The notes below the pieces were generated by a model. It was not told where the DNA came from. It saw nothing but the letters and a program-made list of their open reading frames with translations, and did no database searches. The position numbers and the translations under genes were made by a program. This document shows, piece after piece, positions 58,501-64,000 of a DNA stretch of 64,000 nt. Positions within the stretch are counted from its first letter, which is position 1, and the number at the start of each line of letters is the position of its first letter. The stretch comes from Symsagittifera roscoffensis. Lineage: Eukaryota > Xenacoelomorpha > Acoela > Convolutidae. The DNA lies in contig NC_087062.1 in assembly GCF_963678635.1 (NCBI RefSeq), positions 80,293,200 through 80,357,199 on the forward strand, in the 5' to 3' direction.

Positions 58501-61500
58501 CTAGTAACACTATTCCATTTGTGAAAACATCAGGAAAATCTGCTTCACTATGTAAATTGTACTAAAAACTATCAAATTTGTATCATAGCCGACTGTCCTT
58601 GTACAAAGACAAGAGTAATTAGACTAGTAATAAAATTCCATTCGTGGAGACAGCAGGTGAACCTGCTTCACTATGTGAATGGTACAAAGAACTATCAAAG
58701 TTGTTTCATAGTCGACTGTCCTTGAACAAATACAAGAGTAATTAGACTAGTAACACTATTTCATTCGTGGAGACAGCAGGAAAACCTGCTTCACTATGTG
58801 AATGCTACTAAAAAAATATCACAGTTGTATCATAGCCGACTGCCCTTGTACAAATACAAAAGTAATTAGACTAGTAACACTATTCCATTTGTGAAAACAT
58901 CAGGAAAATCTGCTTCACTATGTGAATGGTACTAAAAAAAAACAAATTTGTATCATAACCGACTGTCCTTGTACAAAGACAAGAGTAATTAGACTAGTAA
59001 CAATAATGCATTCGCGGAGACAGCAGTTACATTTGCTTCACGATAAGAGCCGAAATAGTAAAAAAAACTATCGAAAATGTACCATTGCCGGCTGACCTTG
59101 TACAAATGAAAGAGTAATTAGACTAGTAACAATATTCCATTCGTGGAGACAGCAGGTAAACCTGCTTCACTATGTAAATGGTACTAAAAACTATCAAAGT
59201 TGTATCACAGCCGACGGTCCTTGTACAAATACAAGAGTAATTAGACCAGTAAAAATATTCCATTCGTGGAGACAGCAGGTAAACCTGCTTCACTATGTGA
59301 ATGCTTCTAATAAACTATCAAAGTTGTATGTCTGTCCTTTGTAAAGTTGACTGTCCTTGAACGAATACAAGAGTAATTAGATTAGTAACAATAATGCATT
59401 CGCGGAGACACCAGGTACACCTGCTTCACGATAAGAGCGGAACTAAAAAAACATCGAAAAGGTATCATAGCCGACTGTCCTAGTACACACAAAGAGTAAT
59501 TAGACTAGTAACACTATTCCATTCGTGGAGACACCAGGAAAACCTGCTTCACCATGTGGATGGTATTAAAACTATCAAATTTGTATCATAGCCGACTGTC
59601 CTTGTACAAAGACAAGAGTAAATAGACTAGTAAAAATATTCCATTCGTCTAGACAGCAGGTAGACCTGCTTCACTATGTGAATGGTTCTAAAAAACTATC
59701 AAAGTTGTATCATAGTCGAATTTCCTTGAACAAATACAAGAGTAATTAGACTAGTAACAATAATGCATTCGCGGAGACAGCAGGTACACCTGCTTCACGA
59801 TAAGAGCGAAACTAAAAAAAACATCGAAAAGGTATCATAGCCGACTGGCCTTGTACAAATACAAGAGTAATTAGACTAGTAACACTATTCAATTCGTGGA
59901 GACAGCAGGAAAACCTGCTTCACCATGTGAATGGTACTAAAACTATCAAATTTGTATCATAGCCGACTGTCCTTGTACAAAGAAAAGAGTAAATAGACTA
60001 GTAAAAATATTCCATTCGTCTAGACAGCAGGTATACCTGCTTCACTATGTGAATGGTTCTAAAAAACTATCAAAGTTGTATCATAGTCGAATGTCCTTGA
60101 ACAAATACAAGAGTAATTAGACTAGTAACAATTATGCATTCGCGGAGACAGCAGGTACACCTGCTTCACGAGAAGAGCGAGACTAAAAAACTATCGAAAA
60201 GGTATCATAGCCGACTGTCCTTGTACAAATACAAAAGTAATTAGACTAGTAACACTATTCCATTTGTGGAGACAGCAGGAAAACCTGCTTCACTATGTGA
60301 ATGGTACTAAAAACTATCATATTTGTATCATAGCCGACTGTCCTTGAAGAAAGACAAGAGTAATTAGACTAGTAACAATAAAGCATTCGCGGAGACAGCA
60401 GTTACATTTGCTTCACGATAAGAGCGGAAATAGTAAAAAAAAACTATCGAAAATGTACCATTGCCGGCTGACCTTGTACAAATACAAGAGTAATTAGACT
60501 AGTAACAAAATTCCATTCGTGGAGACAGCAGGTAAACCTGCTTCACTATGTGAATGGTACTAAAAAACTATCAAAGTTGCATCACAGCCGACTGTCCTTG
60601 AACAAATACAAGAGTAATTAGACCAGTAAAAAATATTCCATTCGTGGAGACAGCAGGTAAACCTGCTTCACTATGTGAATGCTTCTAAAAAAACTATCAA
60701 AGTTGTATCATAGTTGAAAGTCCTTGAACGAATACAAATGTAATTAGACTAGTAACAAAAAAGCATTCGCGGAGACAGCAGGTACACCTGCTTCACGATC
60801 AGAGCGGAACTAAAAAAAACATCGAAAAGGTATCATACCGACTGTCCTTGTACAAATACAAGAGTTATTAGACTAGTAACACTATTCCATTCGTGGAGAC
60901 AGCAGGAAAACCTGCTTCACCATGTGAATGGTACTAAAACTATCAAATTTGTATCATAGCCGACTGTCCTATTACAAAGACAAGAGTAAATAGACTAGTG
61001 AAAAAATTCCATTCGTCTAGACAGCAGGTAGACCTGCTTCACTATGTGAATGGTTCTAAAAAACTATCAAAGTTGTATCATAGTCGAATGTCCTTGAACA
61101 AATACAAGAGTTATTAGACTAGTAACAATCATGCATTCGCGGAGACAGCAGGTACACCTGCTTCACGAGAAGAGCGAAACTTAAAAACTATCGAAAAGGA
61201 ATCATAGCCGACTGTCCTGGTACAAATACAAAAGTAATTAGACTAGTAACACTATTCCATTTGTGGAGACAGCAGGAAAACCTGCTTCACTATGTGAATG
61301 GTACTAAAAAACTATCAAATTTGTATCATAGCCGACTGTCCTTGAACAAAGACAAGACTAATTAGACAAGTAATAAAATTCCATTCGTGGAGACAGCAGG
61401 AAGACCTGCTTCACTATGTGAAAGGTACTAAAACTTTATCAAAATTGTATCATAGTCGACTGTCCTTGAACAAAAACAAGAGTAAATAGACTTGTAACAA

Positions 61501-64000
61501 TAATGCATTCGCGGAGACAGCAGTTACACCTGCTTCACGATAAGAGCGGAAATAGTGAAAAAAAAAACTATCGAAAATGTACCATTGCCGACTGACCTTG
61601 TACAAATACAAGAGTAATTAGACTAGTTACAATATTCCATTCGTGGAGACAGCAGGTAAACCTGCTTCACTATGTGAATGGTACTAAAAACTATCAAAAT
61701 GGATCATAGCCGACTGTCCTTGTACAAATACAAGAGTAATTAGACCAGTAATAATATTCCATTCGTGGAGACAGCAGGTAAACCTGCTTCACTATGTGAA
61801 TGCTTCTGAAAAACTATCAAAATTGTATCATAGTCGACTGTCCTTGAACGAATACAAGAGTAATTAGACTAGTAACAATAATGCATTCGCGGAGACAGCA
61901 GGTACACCTACTTCATGATAAGAACGGAACTAAAAAAAACTATAGAAAAGGTATCATAGCCGACTGTCCTTGTACAAATACAAAAGTAATTAGACTAGTA
62001 ACACTATTCCATTTGTGGAGGCAGCAGGAAAACCTGCTTCACTATGTGAATGGTACTAAAAAACTATCAAATTTGGATCATAACCGACTGTCCTTGTACA
62101 AAGACAAGAGTAATTAGACTAGTAATAATATTTTTTCATGGAGACAGCAGGTAGACCTGCTTCACTATGTGAAAGGTACTAAAAATTTATCAAATTGTAT
62201 CATAGTCGACTGTCCTTGAACAAAAACAAGAGTAATTAGACTAGTAACAATAATGCATTCGCGGAGACAGCAGTTACATTTAATTCACGATAAGAGCGGA
62301 ACTAAAAGAACTATTGACAAGGTATCATAGCTGACTGTCCTTGTACAAATACAAAAGTAATTAGACTAGTAACACTATTCCATTTGTGGAGGCAGCAGGA
62401 AAACCTGCTTCACTATGTGAATGGAACTAAAAAACTATCAAATTTGTATCATAGCCGACTGTCCTTGTACAAAGACAAGAGTAATTAGACTAGTAATAAA
62501 ATTTTTTCATGGAGACAGCAGGTAGACCTGCTTCACTATGTGAAAGGTACTAAAAATTTATCAAATTGTATCATAGTCGACTGTCCTTGAACAAAAACAA
62601 GAGTAATTAGACTAGTAACAATAATGCATTCGCGGAGACAGCAGTTACACCTGCTTCACGATAAGAGCGGAAACAGTAAAAAAAACTATCATAAATGTAT
62701 CATAGCCGACTTACCTTGTACAAATACAAGAGTAATTAGACTAGTAATAATATTCCATTCGTGGAGACAGCAGGTGAACCTGCTTCACTATGTGAATGGT
62801 ACTAAAAAACTATCAAAGTTGTATCATAGTCGACTGTCCTTGAACAAATACAAGAGTAACTACACTAGTAACAAAAATGCATTCGCGGATACAGCAGGTA
62901 CATCTGCTTCACGATAGAGCGGAACTAAAAAACTATCGAAAATGTATCATAACCGATTGTCCTTGTACGAATACAAGAGTAATTAGACTAGTAACAATAT
63001 TCCATTCGTGGAGACAGCTGGTGAACCAGCTCCACTATGTGAATGGTACTAAAAACTATCAAAGTTGTTTCATAGTCGACTTTCCTTGAAGAAATACAAG
63101 AGTAATTAGACTAGTAATAATATTTTTTCATGGAGACAGCAGGTAGACCTGCTTCACTATGTGAAAGGTACTAAAAATATATCAAAATTGTATCATGGTC
63201 GACTGTCCTTGAACAAAAACAAGAGTAATTAGACTTGTAACAATAATGCATTCGCGGAGACAGCAGTTACACCTGCTTCACGATAAGAGCGGAAATAGTA
63301 AAAAACTATCAAAAATGTATCATAGCCGACTGACCTTGTACAAATACAAGAGTAATTAGACTAGTAATAATACTCCATTCGTGGAGACAGCAGGTGAACC
63401 TGCATCACTATGTGAATGGTACTAAAAACTATCAAAGTTGTATCAAAGTCGACAGTCCTTGAACAAAAACAAGAAAAATTAGACTAGTAACAATAATGCA
63501 TTCGCGAAGACAGCAATTAAACCTGTTTCACTATGCGAATGGTACTAAAAACTATCAAAAATGTATCATAGCCGACTGACCTTGTACAAATATATGAGTA
63601 ATTAGACTAGTAATAATATTCCATTCGTGGAGACAGCAGGTAAACCTGCTTCACTTGGTGAATGGTACTAAAAAAATATCGAAGTTGTATCATAGTCGAC
63701 TGTCCTTGAACAAATACAAGAGTAACTAGACTAGTAACAATAATGCATTCGCGGAGACAACAGGTACACCTGCTTCACGATAAGAGCGGAACTAAAAAAC
63801 TATCGAAAATGTATCATAGCCAACTGTCCTTGTACAAATACAAGAGTAATTAGACTAGCCACAATATTCCATTCAAGTAGACAGCAGGTGAACCTGCGTC
63901 ACTGTGTGAATGGTACTAAAAACCATCAAAGTTGTTTCAAAGTCGACTGTCCTTGAACAAATACAAGAGTAATTAGACTAGTAACATTATTTCATTCGTA
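49584..64000. repeat. Satellite array, 123-124 bp monomer, higher-order structure
   Basis: Head-to-tail monomers fill the window to its end, about 117 copies. Starts measured at 49,597, 49,721, 49,845 and 49,968 give periods of 124, 124 and 123. Each monomer has three recurring parts: a TGT(A/T)TCATAG(T/C)CGACTGTCC block, the stem CTTGTA-CAAA-TACAAG (or its A variant), and a CATTCG...GAATG hairpin with an AGCAGGT/ACCTGCT stem. In the left part, variants recur every ten monomers: 49,651 and 50,888; then 50,393, 51,630 and 52,862. The part right of about 57 kb mixes variants less regularly. The frames that stay open over two monomers are chance. Confidence 0.97.

Noticed and set aside
49584-64000. 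CRISPR-like array
   Set aside because: Whole 123-124 bp units repeat with no unique spacers, and the context is a eukaryotic intron.
49584-64000. Hammerhead ribozyme satellite
   Set aside because: I looked for CTGATGA and GAAA core motifs in the monomer on both strands and found none.

Overview
This is nuclear DNA of a metazoan, most likely an invertebrate. It is AT-rich, it carries two split genes with GT-AG introns that are recognisable animal genes, and most of the rest is transposable-element debris and repeats. Both genes lie on the minus strand. I cannot name the species. Both genes end at ordinary stops (TGA and TAA), so the standard genetic code applies.

Layout. 0.4-3.2 kb: decayed Ty3/gypsy copy (minus). 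4,975-11,313: complete four-exon CDK5 activator gene (p35/CDK5R1-like), whose first exon, 4.2 kb upstream, supplies the Met-Gly N-terminus. Its first intron holds a decayed satellite, an AT microsatellite, tRNA-like sequence and a hAT fragment. 11.3-18.2 kb: no gene; a 464-bp hAT-type MITE with 8-bp target duplications, a second decayed gypsy copy (minus) and a truncated hAT-like repeat. 18,192-24,888: a full-length Ty3/gypsy element with 215-bp LTRs that differ at one base, a 5-bp target duplication, and a broken gag-pol. 26.1 kb: another hAT MITE with an 8-bp target duplication. 29.3-33.7 kb: decayed BEL/Pao element. 34.4-35.2 kb: a large imperfect inverted repeat of unknown origin with codon-like conservation between its arms. 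36.2-38.5 kb: decayed non-LTR element.

40,872-49,427: the last nine exons of a TMTC3 homologue, all TPR repeats (429 aa in the window); the N-terminal membrane part lies beyond the right edge. 49,584-64,000 and onward: about 117 tandem copies of a 123-124 bp satellite with a ten-monomer higher-order period of about 1.23-1.24 kb, lying between coding exons, that is, inside a TMTC3 intron.

The two genes are unrelated in function: CDK5 activation at membranes versus O-mannosylation in the ER. The points most worth a second look are the intronic higher-order satellite, the 34.4-35.2 kb inverted duplication, the young-looking gypsy element with multiple CpG-type nonsense changes, and a near-perfect 40-bp stem hairpin in a TMTC3 intron.
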